Made by a program: the position numbers and the translations under genes. A stretch of DNA of 26,301 nt from Deltaproteobacteria bacterium (GTDB lineage Bacteria > Desulfobacterota_B > Binatia > UBA9968). Shown in pieces: positions 6,032 through 15,478 of this stretch (position 1 is its first letter; the number at the start of each line of letters is the position of its first letter). The stretch is taken from the NCBI GenBank assembly GCA_027297485.1, contig JAPUHZ010000105.1, positions 1 to 26,301 on the forward strand, read 5' to 3'. The notes beneath the pieces were generated by a model. The model did no database searches. It was not told where the DNA came from and was given only the letters and a program-made list of their open reading frames with translations.

Positions 6032-6868
6032 TTGAATAGGTTCACTGGCTTATGTGTCTTGCTCTTTGGTTTTTTTGCTGTTCAGGCAGCAGACGGCCAA
6101 GCGTCAATGCACCAAGCCGTTACCAACAGGATCATTATTCTTGCCACAACGACTAGCACGCAGGACAGCGGGCTACTTGATCTGTTGGTACCCCTGTTCC
6201 AAAAGAAGACGTGCTACGTAGTCAAAACCATTGCGGTGGGAACCGGGCAGGCATTGGCCATGGGACGTCGCGGCGATGCGGATGTCCTATTGGTGCATGC
6301 TCCAACTGAGGAAAAAAAGTTCGTGGCCGACGGCCACGGCATCAAACGCTGGCCGTTTATATATAACGATTTTCTTCTTGTCGGCCCAGCCAGTGATCCG
6401 GCCAGGATATCGAGGGCGACATCAGCAGCGGAAGCCTTGCGGAAGATCGCTACCTCCCAGGCCCTGTTTCTCTCCCGGGGAGATAACTCTGGAACGTACC
6501 TTATGGAGAAGCGATTGTGGGTGGACGCGGGCGGTGAGCCAGCCGGGGTATGGTATCAGCAAAGCGGACAAGGAATGGGGCAGACACTGATGATCGCTTC
6601 GGAAAAAAATGCCTATACGCTGACGGATCGAGGCACCTACTTGGCATTGAAAAAACGGATCGAACTCAGCATTCTCTTCGAAGGAGATCCAGGACTTTTC
6701 AATACCTATGGCCTCATTCAGGTGAATCCGCGAAAGTCCTCAAGGATCAACAGTGTCGGTGCTCAAGCCTTGATCGATTTTATGCTCTCTCCAGACACTC
6801 TGAATAGGATCAAAACTTTTGGTCTGGAGAAGTATGGGGAACCGCTCTTCCATCTAATAAAAAAATAG
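6032..6868 (+). CDS. tupA: tungstate/molybdate ABC transporter substrate-binding protein
   Basis: About 278 residues with an N-terminal signal peptide (NRFTGLCVLLFGFFAVQAADG). The oxyanion-binding motif TTTSTQDSGLLDLL marks the TupA family, a periplasmic tungstate-binding protein. Further family motifs are VGTGQALAMGRRGDADVLLVH, split around G-T-G-Q, and FLSRGDNSGT. The frame extends to an ATG at 6005, but that ATG overlaps a likely -10 box, lacks a ribosome binding site and would add acidic residues ahead of the signal peptide. The TTG at 6032 follows GGGG and AGGA and gives a conventional n-region; this choice is inferred. It is followed 10 bp later by the permease gene. TupA is known for high tungstate affinity; whether this one prefers W over Mo cannot be seen. 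Confidence 0.92.
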   Translation: MNRFTGLCVLLFGFFAVQAADGQASMHQAVTNRIIILATTTSTQDSGLLDLLVPLFQKKTCYVVKTIAVGTGQALAMGRRGDADVLLVHAPTEEKKFVADGHGIKRWPFIYNDFLLVGPASDPARISRATSAAEALRKIATSQALFLSRGDNSGTYLMEKRLWVDAGGEPAGVWYQQSGQGMGQTLMIASEKNAYTLTDRGTYLALKKRIELSILFEGDPGLFNTYGLIQVNPRKSSRINSVGAQALIDFMLSPDTLNRIKTFGLEKYGEPLFHLIKK

Positions 6869-6878
6869 GGCAAGCAAA

Positions 6879-7577
6879 ATGGATCTATTCTGGGAGGGGA
6901 TCAAAGAGGCGATCGGGTTACTCCTGAGCGGTGATAGCGAGGTGCTCTCTGTCGTTCGGCTCTCTCTTCGCGTGTCGCTAACCGCTACGCTGGCCAGTTT
7001 GATCTTGGGTGTGCCGGCGGGAACGGCATTGGCGTTGACCAGGTTTCGTGGGCGGCGCTTCATTATCAGTTTGGTGAACGTTGGCATGGGGTTACCTCCG
7101 GTGGTGGTGGGCCTGATGATTGCGATCATGCTGTGGCGCAGCGGGCCCTTTGGTTTCCTGGGCATGATGTATACGCCATTGGCAATAACCATCGCTCAGA
7201 CGGTTATCGCCCTCCCTATTGTTACCGCGCTTACACTTGCTGCTATTCAGCAGTTGGATCCTAAGCTGCGTTTGCAGATCTTGGCATTGGGCGCTTCACG
7301 GTGGCAGATGCTCTGGCTTCTAGTACGGGAAGCCAGATTATCTATTCTGGCAGCGGCGATCGCTGGGTTTGGCGCCGTGATCTCTGAAGTGGGCGCTGCC
7401 ATGATGGTTGGGGGTAATATCCTCGGTCAAACCAGAGTGCTCACCACGGCCACGGTCTTGGAAACAAGCAAAGGAAATTTTGATGCAGCGCTTGCGCTCG
7501 GCACCATTCTCTTCGCGCTTGCCTATACCATTACGCTGGCTCTGACCCTGGTTCAGCAGCGGGAGAAAACAGTATGA
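6879..7577 (+). CDS. tupB: tungstate/molybdate ABC transporter permease
   Basis: 232 residues, strongly hydrophobic with about five to six membrane segments. The cytoplasmic coupling loop carries EVGAAMMVGGNILGQTRVLT, the TupB version of the EAA loop that contacts the ATPase. The stretch LGVPAGTALALTRFRGRR lies after the first membrane segment. In the complex the inner-membrane dimer passes the oxyanion released by TupA. The gene starts 10 bp after tupA. Its TGA overlaps the tupC ATG as ATGA, so expression is coupled. The ribosome binding site is weak. Confidence 0.93.
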   Translation: MDLFWEGIKEAIGLLLSGDSEVLSVVRLSLRVSLTATLASLILGVPAGTALALTRFRGRRFIISLVNVGMGLPPVVVGLMIAIMLWRSGPFGFLGMMYTPLAITIAQTVIALPIVTALTLAAIQQLDPKLRLQILALGASRWQMLWLLVREARLSILAAAIAGFGAVISEVGAAMMVGGNILGQTRVLTTATVLETSKGNFDAALALGTILFALAYTITLALTLVQQREKTV

Positions 7578-8674
7578 GCTCCGTCGCGATAAGCGTCGAG
7601 TCGATAGAGGTATGCCATGCGCAGAAGACCATTCTCCAGGTACCGCACCTCTCTGTCGAAAAGGGGGAGATCTTGGCTTTACTTGGGCCGAACGGTGCCG
7701 GCAAAAGTACGCTTTTACAGGTTCTGGGGCTGCTCCAGAAGCCAACTCACGGACAGGTGTTCTTTGAGGGGCAGGAGGTCACAGGCTCCTCTAATCTGGT
7801 AGCGCTTCGCCGCCGGTTGGCTCTGGCCTTTCAGGAACCGCTTCTTTTCCGTGGCAGTGTCTTTGATAACGTGGGGCTCGGGCTTCGTCTGAGAGGGGTT
7901 GCCAAGAGTGAGATTAAGCAGCGAGCGGAACTATGGCTAGCCAAGCTGAAGATCTCTCACCTGGCTGACCGATCTATCGCTAAACTCTCCCTTGGCGAGG
8001 CTCAGCGGGTTAACCTAGCCCGTTCGTTGGTGCTGGATCCTGAGGTGTTTTTGTTGGATGAACCTTTTGCCTCCCTGGATCCACCGACGCAAGCCTCGAT
8101 GGTCGAGGAGTTTCAGAACATTCTGGCCGAGACTAAGACGACTACTATTTTTGTAACCCATAACCGTACCGAGGCCCTGATGCTCAGCGATCGGTTGGCC
8201 GTGATGATTGATGGCCGGATTATGCAGCTCGATACGCCGGGGAACGTTTTCTCCCATCCAGCAAACGAAGATGTCGCCGTTTTCCTGGGTGTAGGGACCA
8301 TGGCCGAAGGCCGTGTTTTGTCTGCTGCCGATGGGTTTTCCAGGGTGGCTGTGGCTCAACATCAGATTGCGGTGGCCGGAACGTTTGCTCCTGAAGAGGA
8401 GTTGCTGTTCTGCTTACGACCTGAAGATATCACGCTCTTGTTACCGGAGGACCGAGCTGATCTCAGGTTGGACGACAATGTTATTAACGGCACGATAACG
8501 AGGGTAACGCCGTTGGAAACCCAATTTAAGGTTGTCGTGGATTGCAGTTTTCCCATTACGGTTCTTGTCTCAAAACAAACCTTCATTGATTTATCCCTTG
8601 CCAAAGGTAAGCAAGTCTTGCTGGTCTTTAAGCCAAGTACTGTTCACGTCATCCCAAGGTGTCGGACCGCTTGA
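7574..8674 (+). CDS. tupC: tungstate/molybdate ABC transporter ATP-binding protein
   Basis: 366 residues. The nucleotide-binding domain shows Walker A GPNGAGKST (38-46), Q-loop Q87, signature LSLGE (138-142, with L for the usual G), Walker B VFLLDEP (158-164) and H-loop H196 in FVTHN. Residues of about 240-366 form an extra C-terminal domain ending with TOBE-like strands (CLRPEDITLL). In related molybdate importers such domains bind the oxyanion and can down-regulate transport. It energises TupB from the cytoplasm. It overlaps tupB by 4 bp and is the last gene of the tup operon. Confidence 0.93.
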   Translation: MSSVAISVESIEVCHAQKTILQVPHLSVEKGEILALLGPNGAGKSTLLQVLGLLQKPTHGQVFFEGQEVTGSSNLVALRRRLALAFQEPLLFRGSVFDNVGLGLRLRGVAKSEIKQRAELWLAKLKISHLADRSIAKLSLGEAQRVNLARSLVLDPEVFLLDEPFASLDPPTQASMVEEFQNILAETKTTTIFVTHNRTEALMLSDRLAVMIDGRIMQLDTPGNVFSHPANEDVAVFLGVGTMAEGRVLSAADGFSRVAVAQHQIAVAGTFAPEEELLFCLRPEDITLLLPEDRADLRLDDNVINGTITRVTPLETQFKVVVDCSFPITVLVSKQTFIDLSLAKGKQVLLVFKPSTVHVIPRCRTA

Positions 8675-8766
8675 AACAACGAAGGCGTTTCGCTATACAT
8701 CGAGGTGCGGCTTGTTGAAAAGGGCCTGAATCAAGAGAAATAATTCACCGCCTTTATCATAAATCC

Positions 8767-8795
8767 TTGACATATTTTCTCTTGTTCCTTACTCT
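8767..8795 (+). promoter_or_regulatory. candidate promoter for tRNA-Leu and trigger factor
   Basis: TTGACA (8767-8772), a 17-bp spacer and TACTCT (8790-8795), which keeps the most conserved T, A and final T of the -10 box. It lies about 80 bp upstream of the tRNA. It is the only good candidate in the 204-bp gap after tupC, where no gene is seen. Confidence 0.45.
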
Positions 8796-8878
8796 TATTT
8801 GTTGGCAGTTTCGGTGCCGCGATTCTTAGCCAGCGGGTTCGAAGTCGCGTTTCCGACAGCCCACCAATTTTCCGGGAT

Positions 8879-8961
8879 GCGAGAGTGGCGGAATTGGCAG
8901 ACGCACTAGACTTAGGATCTAGCGGGTGACCGTGGGGGTTCGAATCCCCCCTCTCGCACCA
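8879..8961 (+). tRNA. tRNA-Leu(UAG)
   Basis: Acceptor GCGAGAG pairs with CTCTCGC, followed by A and an encoded CCA. The anticodon stem CTAGA/TCTAG encloses loop CTTAGGA, giving anticodon UAG (codon CUA). The T-arm is GGGGGTTCGAATCCCCC. The long variable arm (class II) agrees with leucine. Trigger factor starts 27 bp downstream, so the tRNA is probably processed from a tRNA-tig transcript. Confidence 0.97.
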
Positions 8962-8988
8962 GAGATCATGGTGCCCGTTCCCAAGCAG

Positions 8989-10305
8989 ATGAAGATCGAT
9001 ATCGACATGGTGAGCCCAATCCAACGCAAGATACGCGTAGAGCTTCCTGCCGGAGTTGTAGACAAAGAATTTTTTCGTGTTTACCAAGGCCTAAGCCAGC
9101 GGGTGAGAATTAAGGGTTTCCGCCCCGGGAAAACGCCCCTCTCCGTTCTGAAGGGGTTCTATGGAGACCAAGTTAAAGGACAGGTGCTCTCGCAACTGGT
9201 GGAAGATTCTCTCAGTGAGGTCTTCAAGGAGCGAGGCCTTAAAGTGGTCTCTCGTCCTGAGATTGAGGCCAATGACTTGGAAGAGGGAACGGCATTTACA
9301 TTTTCGGCGGTTGTTGAGGTGAAGCCGGAGATCGAGGTTAAGAACTATTTAGGGCAGGAGGTGGAGAAGGTCAAGCTCTCAGTGGGTGAAGCACAAGTGG
9401 AGGCTGCGCTGCGTCGCCTTCAGGACAGCCATGCGCACTTGGAACCAGTGGAAGACCGCGACGTCGTGGAGCAAGGGGATTTTGTGGTCCTAGATTTTAT
9501 TGGTTCGATTGATGGGAAGCCATTCTCTGGGGGAAAAGCTGAAAATTATGAACTGGAGGTGGGTGGGGGAAGCGCGCTGCCGCAGTTTGAAGAGGCCGTC
9601 GTTGGGTTGAAAAAGGATGGAGAACATACTATTAGTGTGACCTACCCGAAAGACCATGTTAACCGAGAGCTCGCAGGAAAGGTAGGAGAGTTTCGCGTTG
9701 TGGTTCGAGAGATCAAGAAAAAGTCCCTGCCCTCTCTCGACGATGAGTTTGCCAAGGACCATGGTGAGTGTGCCTCTCTCGATGAGTTGAGGCAGAAAAT
9801 CCGAAGCCGGCTGGAGGCTGGGATCGAAGAGATTCAGACAAGAGACCTAAAAGAACAACTTCTTACCCGGTTAATTGAAGCGAATCCCTTCGAGGTCCCC
9901 CTGGCCATGGTGGGTGACCAGGTCCGTTATCTCATGGAACGGCATCAGGCTCGCCTTAAGGCCCAAGGCTCAGCCTCTTCCGGGGATGGACTTTCGATGG
10001 AGGAGGTGCGAAAGAATATGGAGCCCCAAGCGCTGCGGCATGTACAAGGGATGCTTTTGATCGAGAAGATTGCTGCTCTCGAAAAGATCGAGGTCTCAGA
10101 TGAAGAGATCCGCGGGAGGATCGAAGAGACGGCCCGCTCCGCTGGAGAGAGGGAGACAGCCTTGCGTGAGATCTATCGTCGAGCCGATGCCCGTGAGAAC
10201 CTCCGTTCCCAGATGGTTTTTGAGCAGACAGTTGACTTCCTGCTCAAACGGGCCAGGGTGAAAGAGGTAGTGCCAGCCGTTGATGCGCAAGCGGAAAAAA
10301 GCTAA
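8989..10305 (+). CDS. tig: trigger factor, ribosome-associated chaperone
   Basis: About 438 residues, close to the 432 of the E. coli protein. The N-terminal ribosome-binding domain contains the signature GFRPGKTPLSVL (with GFRxGKxP). The central FKBP-type peptidyl-prolyl isomerase domain spans about residues 150-235 (QGDFVVLDFIGSIDGKPF) and the helical chaperone C-domain follows. I took the ATG at 8989 (MKIDIDMVSPIQRKIRVELPA) because it aligns with family N-termini. The ATG at 8968 is also possible, and neither has a strong ribosome binding site. The gene begins 27 bp after tRNA-Leu and is followed by clpP and clpX, the usual tig-clpP-clpX-lon order. Confidence 0.95.
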   Translation: MKIDIDMVSPIQRKIRVELPAGVVDKEFFRVYQGLSQRVRIKGFRPGKTPLSVLKGFYGDQVKGQVLSQLVEDSLSEVFKERGLKVVSRPEIEANDLEEGTAFTFSAVVEVKPEIEVKNYLGQEVEKVKLSVGEAQVEAALRRLQDSHAHLEPVEDRDVVEQGDFVVLDFIGSIDGKPFSGGKAENYELEVGGGSALPQFEEAVVGLKKDGEHTISVTYPKDHVNRELAGKVGEFRVVVREIKKKSLPSLDDEFAKDHGECASLDELRQKIRSRLEAGIEEIQTRDLKEQLLTRLIEANPFEVPLAMVGDQVRYLMERHQARLKAQGSASSGDGLSMEEVRKNMEPQALRHVQGMLLIEKIAALEKIEVSDEEIRGRIEETARSAGERETALREIYRRADARENLRSQMVFEQTVDFLLKRARVKEVVPAVDAQAEKS

Positions 10306-10338
10306 AATGATAATAATGAGGAAGGAGCCTCTGGGGAA

Positions 10339-10941
10339 ATGAACTTTATCCCGATCGTGGTTGAGCAAACAGGACGTGGAGAGCGAGCTTATGATATTTA
10401 CTCTCGTTTACTCAAGGACCGGATTGTTTTTATGGGGACTACGATTGTGGATGATGTGGCGAACGTGATCACGGCTCAACTCCTTTTTCTGGAGTCTGAG
10501 GATCCGGACCGGGATATTTATTTTTACATCAATACGCCTGGAGGATCCGTAACCGCAGGTCTCGCCATTTACGACACTATGCAGTATATTAAACCTCAGA
10601 TCTCAACGGTCTGCTTAGGGCAGGCTGCTAGCATGGGGGCCATCCTCTTAGCAGCGGGGGCAAAATCGAAACGGTATGCCCTTCCCCACGCGCGGATTAT
10701 GATCCATCAGCTCTTGGGAGGGTTTCAAGGAGCGGCGACCGACATAGACATTCAGGCGCGAGAGATCCTGCGCATGAGGGAGGAGCTCAACAATATTCTG
10801 ATGAAACATACGGGACAGAGTCTCAAGAAGATTGAAAAGGACACGGATCGAGACCTCTTTATGACGGGTAAGCAAGCTCAGGAGTATGGATTGGTCGATG
10901 AGGTGATCACGAATCGGCCGGATAGTAACCCTAAGAGGTGA
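10339..10941 (+). CDS. clpP: ATP-dependent Clp protease proteolytic subunit
   Basis: 200 residues. The serine-protease triad is visible: S98 in GQAASMGA, H123 in PHARIMIHQ and D172 in TDRDLFM. The N-terminal loop and the processing-site region ([20 protein letters not shown]) are typical. It forms a double heptameric chamber that degrades proteins fed by ClpX or ClpA. GGAG lies 11 bases upstream of the ATG, followed by GGGGAA. It is 33 bp after tig and 12 bp before clpX, in one operon. Confidence 0.98.
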   Translation: MNFIPIVVEQTGRGERAYDIYSRLLKDRIVFMGTTIVDDVANVITAQLLFLESEDPDRDIYFYINTPGGSVTAGLAIYDTMQYIKPQISTVCLGQAASMGAILLAAGAKSKRYALPHARIMIHQLLGGFQGAATDIDIQAREILRMREELNNILMKHTGQSLKKIEKDTDRDLFMTGKQAQEYGLVDEVITNRPDSNPKR

Positions 10942-10953
10942 AGCGGGGGTTCT

Positions 10954-12207
10954 ATGCCAAAGCACGGCGATGACCGTTCGGGTAATCTTGTTTGCTCTTT
11001 TTGTGGCAAGAGTCAGGATGAGGTTCGCAAGCTCATTGCGGGTCCAACGGTATACATCTGTGATGAATGCATCGACCTTTGTAACGACATCATAGCGGAA
11101 GAGGTCGATCACGAGGAGGCCCTCGCCTCTTCTTCCAGTGTCCCAAAGCCAGCAGAGATTAGGCGGGTCTTAGATCAGTATGTGATCGGCCAAGAGAAGG
11201 CGAAGAAGACCTTGGCAGTGGCAGTCCACAATCATTACAAACGGATTGATAGCCAGATGGCGACGGGCGATGTGGAATTACAAAAGAGCAACATCCTGCT
11301 TCTTGGCCCGACGGGGTCGGGTAAGACGCTTCTGGCCCAGACCCTGGCGCGTTTTCTTCAAGTCCCCTTTACCCTTGCCGACGCGACGAGTCTGACAGAG
11401 GCGGGCTATGTTGGGGAGGATGTAGAGAACATTATCCTCAATCTCCTTCAGGCGGCGGACTATGATGTGGAAAAGGCGCAGAGGGGGATCGTGTACATCG
11501 ACGAGATCGACAAGATCTCGCGCAAGTCGGACAACCCCTCTATCACCAGAGATGTCTCTGGCGAGGGAGTTCAGCAGGCCTTGCTGAAGATTGTTGAGGG
11601 GACCATGGCGAGCGTGCCGCCCAAAGGGGGAAGGAAGCACCCGCAGCAGGAATTTCTCCAGGTGGACACTACGAACATCCTGTTTCTCTGTGGGGGGGCC
11701 TTTGTCGGTTTGGAGGATATCATCCGTAGACGGACCGGACGCAAACGAATGGGCTTTGGAGGAGAGGTCGCGGAGCGAGACGGTAGGCGAAACAGTGAGC
11801 TTTTGCACGAGGTCCAGCCCGAAGACTTGCTGAAATTCGGGCTCATCCCGGAGTTCATTGGCCGATTGCCTGTTCTTACAACCCTGGATGAGTTGGACGA
11901 GAATGCATTGGTCCGTATATTGAAGGAACCTAAGAACGCGCTTACCAAACAGTACGGCAAACTGTTCGAGATGGAAAGTGTCTATCTCAAGTTTACTGAA
12001 GAGGCGCTTCGAGCGATTGCCCGAGAGGCTATGAAAAGGAAATCAGGGGCCCGGGGCCTCAGGGCAATCATGGAAAATATCATGCTCGATGTCATGTATG
12101 AGATGCCTTCCCAACGCAATATTAAGGAAGTCGTTATCTCGGAAGAGGTGATAACCCGCAATGAACCTCCGATTGTTGTTTACAGCAAAGCCGCGGAGAG
12201 TGCCTAG
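10954..12207 (+). CDS. clpX: ATP-dependent Clp protease ATP-binding subunit ClpX
   Basis: 417 residues. The N-terminal C4 zinc-binding domain has C14, C17, C36 and C39. Walker A is GPTGSGKT (118-125), Walker B VYIDEID (180-186), and the GYVGED pore loop sits at 151-156. ClpX unfolds tagged substrates and threads them into ClpP. No disruption is seen. It is 12 bp after clpP and 12 bp before lon, so it belongs to the same operon. Confidence 0.98.
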   Translation: MPKHGDDRSGNLVCSFCGKSQDEVRKLIAGPTVYICDECIDLCNDIIAEEVDHEEALASSSSVPKPAEIRRVLDQYVIGQEKAKKTLAVAVHNHYKRIDSQMATGDVELQKSNILLLGPTGSGKTLLAQTLARFLQVPFTLADATSLTEAGYVGEDVENIILNLLQAADYDVEKAQRGIVYIDEIDKISRKSDNPSITRDVSGEGVQQALLKIVEGTMASVPPKGGRKHPQQEFLQVDTTNILFLCGGAFVGLEDIIRRRTGRKRMGFGGEVAERDGRRNSELLHEVQPEDLLKFGLIPEFIGRLPVLTTLDELDENALVRILKEPKNALTKQYGKLFEMESVYLKFTEEALRAIAREAMKRKSGARGLRAIMENIMLDVMYEMPSQRNIKEVVISEEVITRNEPPIVVYSKAAESA

Positions 12208-12219
12208 GGAGACGAAGTT

Positions 12220-14703
12220 ATGTTGTTTCGCAATGAGAAGAAGGATGACAAAGAAAAGGATGACAAAGAAAGAGAAGCAAACGGTTCCCTGATGGTGCCT
12301 TTGCTGCCTCTGAGGGATATCGTCGTTTTCCCCCATATGGTGGTGCCCCTCTTCGTGGGTCGGCAGCGATCAATCCGGGCGCTGGAGGAGGCGACTCAAA
12401 AACAGGGACCGATTTTTCTCTCTTCGCAGAAAGATGCGAAGACTAACGATCCGGGGGAGAACGACATCTATCGGATAGGGACCCTGGGGAATATTGTACA
12501 GATGCTGAAGCTTCCCGATGGGACCGTCAAGGTCCTCATCGAAGGGAAGAAACGGGCCAAGGTCGTGCGTTTCTTGAATCATCCGGACTTTTTTCTTGTG
12601 GAGGTGGAGGAGATAGCGCAGGAGGTGGAGAAGAAGACGGAGGTGGAGGCCCTAGTCCGGGAGGTCCACGGCACCTTCGAGAACTATGTAAAGTTGAAGA
12701 AAAAGATCCCGCCAGAGATGGTCATGTCCGTTTCTTCCATCGACGACCCGGCGCGACTCGCCGATATGATCGTTGCCCATCTCGGCATCAAGCTGGAGGA
12801 CCGGCAGAGCCTTTTGGAGAGCCTCAACCCCGTGGTGCGACTGGAGAAGGTATTGGGTCACATGCGTACCGAGATCGAGATGCTGGAGGTGGAGCGGCGC
12901 ATTCGTTCCCGTGTCAAAAAACAGATGGAACGCTCACAAAAGGAGTATTATTTAAACGAGCAGATGCGTGCCATCCAGAAAGAGCTGGGCGAGAAGGACG
13001 AGTTTAAGAACGAGATTCAAGAAATCGAGGAGCAGATCAAGCAAAAGAAACTCTCAGCCGAGGCTAGTAACAGGGTTGAAAAAGAACTGAAGAAGCTCAA
13101 AATGATGTCCCCCATGTCGGCCGAAGCGACCGTGGGGAGGAACTATATTGATTGGATCCTGAGCCTACCGTGGAATGAATTCACCGACGAAAAACTGGAT
13201 ATCAAGGAAGCAGAGAAGGTGCTGGAAGAGGACCATCACGGTTTGGAAAAAGTGAAGCAGCGGATATTGGAGTATCTGGCCGTTCAGAGCCTTGTGGAGA
13301 AGGTCAAGGGTCCGATCCTCTGTTTGGTGGGACCTCCGGGGGTCGGCAAGACTTCCCTCGGTCGCTCCATCGCCAGGGCCACTGGCAGAAAGTTTGTTCG
13401 CATCTCTTTGGGAGGGGTTCGAGACGAGGCAGAGATCCGTGGTCATCGTCGTACCTATATCGGGGCCCTTCCGGGGAAAATCATCCAGTTCATGAAGAAA
13501 GCTGGCTCAAGTAATCCAGTTTTTCTGATGGATGAGGTTGATAAGATGTCCACGGATTTTCGTGGGGATCCATCCTCAGCACTTCTCGAGGTGTTGGACC
13601 CGGAGCAGAACTTCGCCTTTAACGATCACTACCTGGATTTGGATTATGATCTTTCCAAGGTTATGTTTATTACTACTGCGAACTCCCTGGAGCGTATTCC
13701 CCGTCCGCTTCAGGACCGGATGGAGATTATCCGGATTGCGGGGTACACGGAATCAGAGAAGCTAAATATTGCCAAGAAATATCTGGTGGAAAAGCAGAGA
13801 GAGGCGAACGGTCTTAGCGGGGAGAATATCCTTTTTACGGATAACGCCATTCTCGGGCTGATCCGCCATTACACCAGAGAGGCCGGGGTGAGGAATTTGG
13901 ATCGTGAGCTAGCCTCGCTCTGTCGCAAGGTGGCTGTGGAAGTGGTCAAGAAGGATCGTAATGCGAATATTAGCATCGGCGCGAAGAGCTTACATAAGTA
14001 TCTGGGTGCGCCAAAATACCGATACGGGAAGGCCGAGGTAGAACACAAGATCGGAGTCACCACCGGGTTGGCGTGGACCGAAATGGGAGGGGAGTTGTTA
14101 TCCACGGAGGTGACCATCATGCCGGGCAAGGGCCAACTCATTATAACCGGCAAGTTGGGCGATGTGATGCAGGAATCTGCTCAGGCAGCAATGAGCTACG
14201 TCCGCTCGCGGGCGGCAGATCTAGGGTTAGAGAAAGACTTTTACCAAAAGATAGATGTTCATATCCATGTGCCCGAGGGGGCCATCCCCAAGGATGGTCC
14301 ATCCGCCGGGATCACGATGGCTACCTCTCTTGTCTCTGCCCTCACAGGGATTCCTGTGCGTCATGATATGGCCATGACTGGGGAGATCACCCTGAGGGGG
14401 AGGATTCTTCCCATCGGTGGGTTGAAGGAAAAAGTCTTGGCTGCTCATCGGGGGGAGATCAAGACAGTGCTGATACCCGAGGAAAACGAGAAGGATATTG
14501 AGGAGATCCCGTCCACCATCTTAAAAACGGTTGCTCTGGTCCCGGTCTCGCAAATGGATGAGGTATTGAAAAAGGCCTTGGTTCTCGAAGATCCGGAGAG
14601 CTTTTTTAAAAAGGGACAGAAATCGGATGAGGCGAAAGAGGAATCTCCTACCTTTGAGGAAAAAGAGGATGAAGTCCCCGGGGCGGACATCTTACCGCAT
14701 TAG
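12220..14703 (+). CDS. lon: ATP-dependent Lon protease
   Basis: 827 residues with an N-terminal substrate-binding domain (from [17 protein letters not shown] sequence near residue 28), a coiled coil, and an AAA+ domain with Walker [10 protein letters not shown] and Walker [11 protein letters not shown]. The C-terminal protease domain carries the Ser-Lys dyad S695 (PKDGPSAG) and K738 (GGLKEKV), spaced 43 residues as in E. coli Lon. It degrades misfolded and regulatory proteins. Before the N-domain is a very charged tail with KDDKE twice in tandem, encoded by an exact 15-bp duplication at 12241-12270. The C-terminal 35 residues are acidic and lysine-rich. GGGAG precedes the ATG. Confidence 0.98.
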   Translation: MLFRNEKKDDKEKDDKEREANGSLMVPLLPLRDIVVFPHMVVPLFVGRQRSIRALEEATQKQGPIFLSSQKDAKTNDPGENDIYRIGTLGNIVQMLKLPDGTVKVLIEGKKRAKVVRFLNHPDFFLVEVEEIAQEVEKKTEVEALVREVHGTFENYVKLKKKIPPEMVMSVSSIDDPARLADMIVAHLGIKLEDRQSLLESLNPVVRLEKVLGHMRTEIEMLEVERRIRSRVKKQMERSQKEYYLNEQMRAIQKELGEKDEFKNEIQEIEEQIKQKKLSAEASNRVEKELKKLKMMSPMSAEATVGRNYIDWILSLPWNEFTDEKLDIKEAEKVLEEDHHGLEKVKQRILEYLAVQSLVEKVKGPILCLVGPPGVGKTSLGRSIARATGRKFVRISLGGVRDEAEIRGHRRTYIGALPGKIIQFMKKAGSSNPVFLMDEVDKMSTDFRGDPSSALLEVLDPEQNFAFNDHYLDLDYDLSKVMFITTANSLERIPRPLQDRMEIIRIAGYTESEKLNIAKKYLVEKQREANGLSGENILFTDNAILGLIRHYTREAGVRNLDRELASLCRKVAVEVVKKDRNANISIGAKSLHKYLGAPKYRYGKAEVEHKIGVTTGLAWTEMGGELLSTEVTIMPGKGQLIITGKLGDVMQESAQAAMSYVRSRAADLGLEKDFYQKIDVHIHVPEGAIPKDGPSAGITMATSLVSALTGIPVRHDMAMTGEITLRGRILPIGGLKEKVLAAHRGEIKTVLIPEENEKDIEEIPSTILKTVALVPVSQMDEVLKKALVLEDPESFFKKGQKSDEAKEESPTFEEKEDEVPGADILPH

Positions 14704-14739
14704 GGTGACTTGGCTTTGAGATGATTGGTGCTGGATGGA

Positions 14740-14766
14740 TTGACACCTGAGCACTCCTGCTATAGA
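14740..14766 (+). promoter_or_regulatory. possible promoter for the HU gene
   Basis: TTGACA (14740-14745) and TATAGA (14761-14766) separated by only 15 bp, shorter than optimal. It lies in the 110-bp gap between lon and hup, so that hup may also be read independently of the lon operon. The transcript would begin with the perfect hairpin at 14769-14800. Confidence 0.35.
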
Positions 14767-14768
14767 AC

Positions 14769-14800
14769 CGCATTGCCCTGCCGGTAGGCAGGGCAATGCG
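14769..14800 (+). repeat. perfect 14-bp-stem hairpin upstream of HU
   Basis: CGCATTGCCCTGCC, loop GGTA, then its exact complement GGCAGGGCAATGCG. No U-tract follows, so it is not a standard terminator. It ends 13 bases before the HU ATG, directly against the G-rich ribosome binding site (AGGGGGGAT), and could influence translation or mRNA stability. It may also be a palindromic intergenic repeat, since a related GC-rich hairpin is at 25343-25363. Confidence 0.7.
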
Positions 14801-14813
14801 ATGAGGGGGGATA

Positions 14814-15086
14814 ATGACAAAGGCGGACTTGATTGATTCTGTTGTGAGCAAGACGGAGCTTCCCAAACCAAAGGCAGAAGAGATAGTCAATGGTGTTTTT
14901 AATGATATCATCGCTGCTTTGAAGAACGGAGATAAGGTTAACATTTCTGGTTTTGGGGCTTTCTCGGTTTCTCACCGGGAGGCGAGAATGGGGAGAAATC
15001 CCAAGACCGGAGAGACGATTCAGATTGCCTCCTCTCGAGCCGCTAAGTTTAAGGCTGGCAAGACCTTGAAAGAGTCCCTCAATTAG
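14814..15086 (+). CDS. hup: HU-family histone-like DNA-binding protein
   Basis: 90 residues, the standard HU length. It shows the conserved arm sequence MGRNPKTGETIQI (wrapping the minor groove, with the DNA-kinking proline), the core GFGAFSV, and C-terminal FKAGKTLKESLN. HU dimers bend and compact DNA. The arm and C-terminus favour HU over IHF. A strong G-rich ribosome binding site precedes the ATG. It is 110 bp after lon. Confidence 0.95.
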   Translation: MTKADLIDSVVSKTELPKPKAEEIVNGVFNDIIAALKNGDKVNISGFGAFSVSHREARMGRNPKTGETIQIASSRAAKFKAGKTLKESLN

Positions 15087-15187
15087 CTCGCTCTTTTTAG
15101 CCAGAGACAGGGAGAAAGCTTGAGACGAAGAACTGGAGATAGGGAGTCTCAAGTGTAGGGTTTGTGGTCTGGTGTTTTCGGCCGAGG

Positions 15188-15262
15188 GGGCGGTTAGCTC
15201 AGCGGAAGAGCATCGGCCTTACAAGCCGGGGGTCACAGGTTCAAATCCTGTACCGCCCACCA
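15188..15262 (+). tRNA. tRNA-Val(UAC)
   Basis: Acceptor GGGCGGT pairs with ACCGCCC, then A and encoded CCA. The anticodon loop CTTACAA gives UAC (codon GUA). The T-arm is ACAGGTTCAAATCCTGT. It is the first of a tRNA pair ahead of rplM. Confidence 0.97.
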
Positions 15263-15336
15263 GGATAGACGAAGGAAAAAGTAAAATTTGTTTGGGATTT
15301 TGACCTTTACCTTTTTACTTTTGTCTTGTTTTATTG

Positions 15337-15413
<77 letters not shown>

Positions 15414-15478
15414 TATTCTGTATTCCGGCTCCTGAATTCTGAGGTGAGAAGCCAGAATCCTGAAGCCAGGAAGGAGAC

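Noticed and set aside
8835..8871. GGGTTCGAA...CCCACCA segment just upstream of tRNA-Leu, resembling a tRNA 3' end
   Set aside because: The T-stem does not pair properly and no acceptor, D-arm or anticodon arm is found. At best it is a coincidental or badly decayed tRNA tail.
8731..9087. 118-codon minus-strand frame covering tRNA-Leu and the start of tig
   Set aside because: A false translation of the tRNA antisense strand with no ribosome binding site.
15267..15335. Inverted repeat AAAAGTAAAA/TTTTACTTTT between tRNA-Val and tRNA-Asp as a terminator
   Set aside because: The stem is A-T only with a long loop and would be unstable. The tRNAs appear co-oriented and probably co-transcribed.
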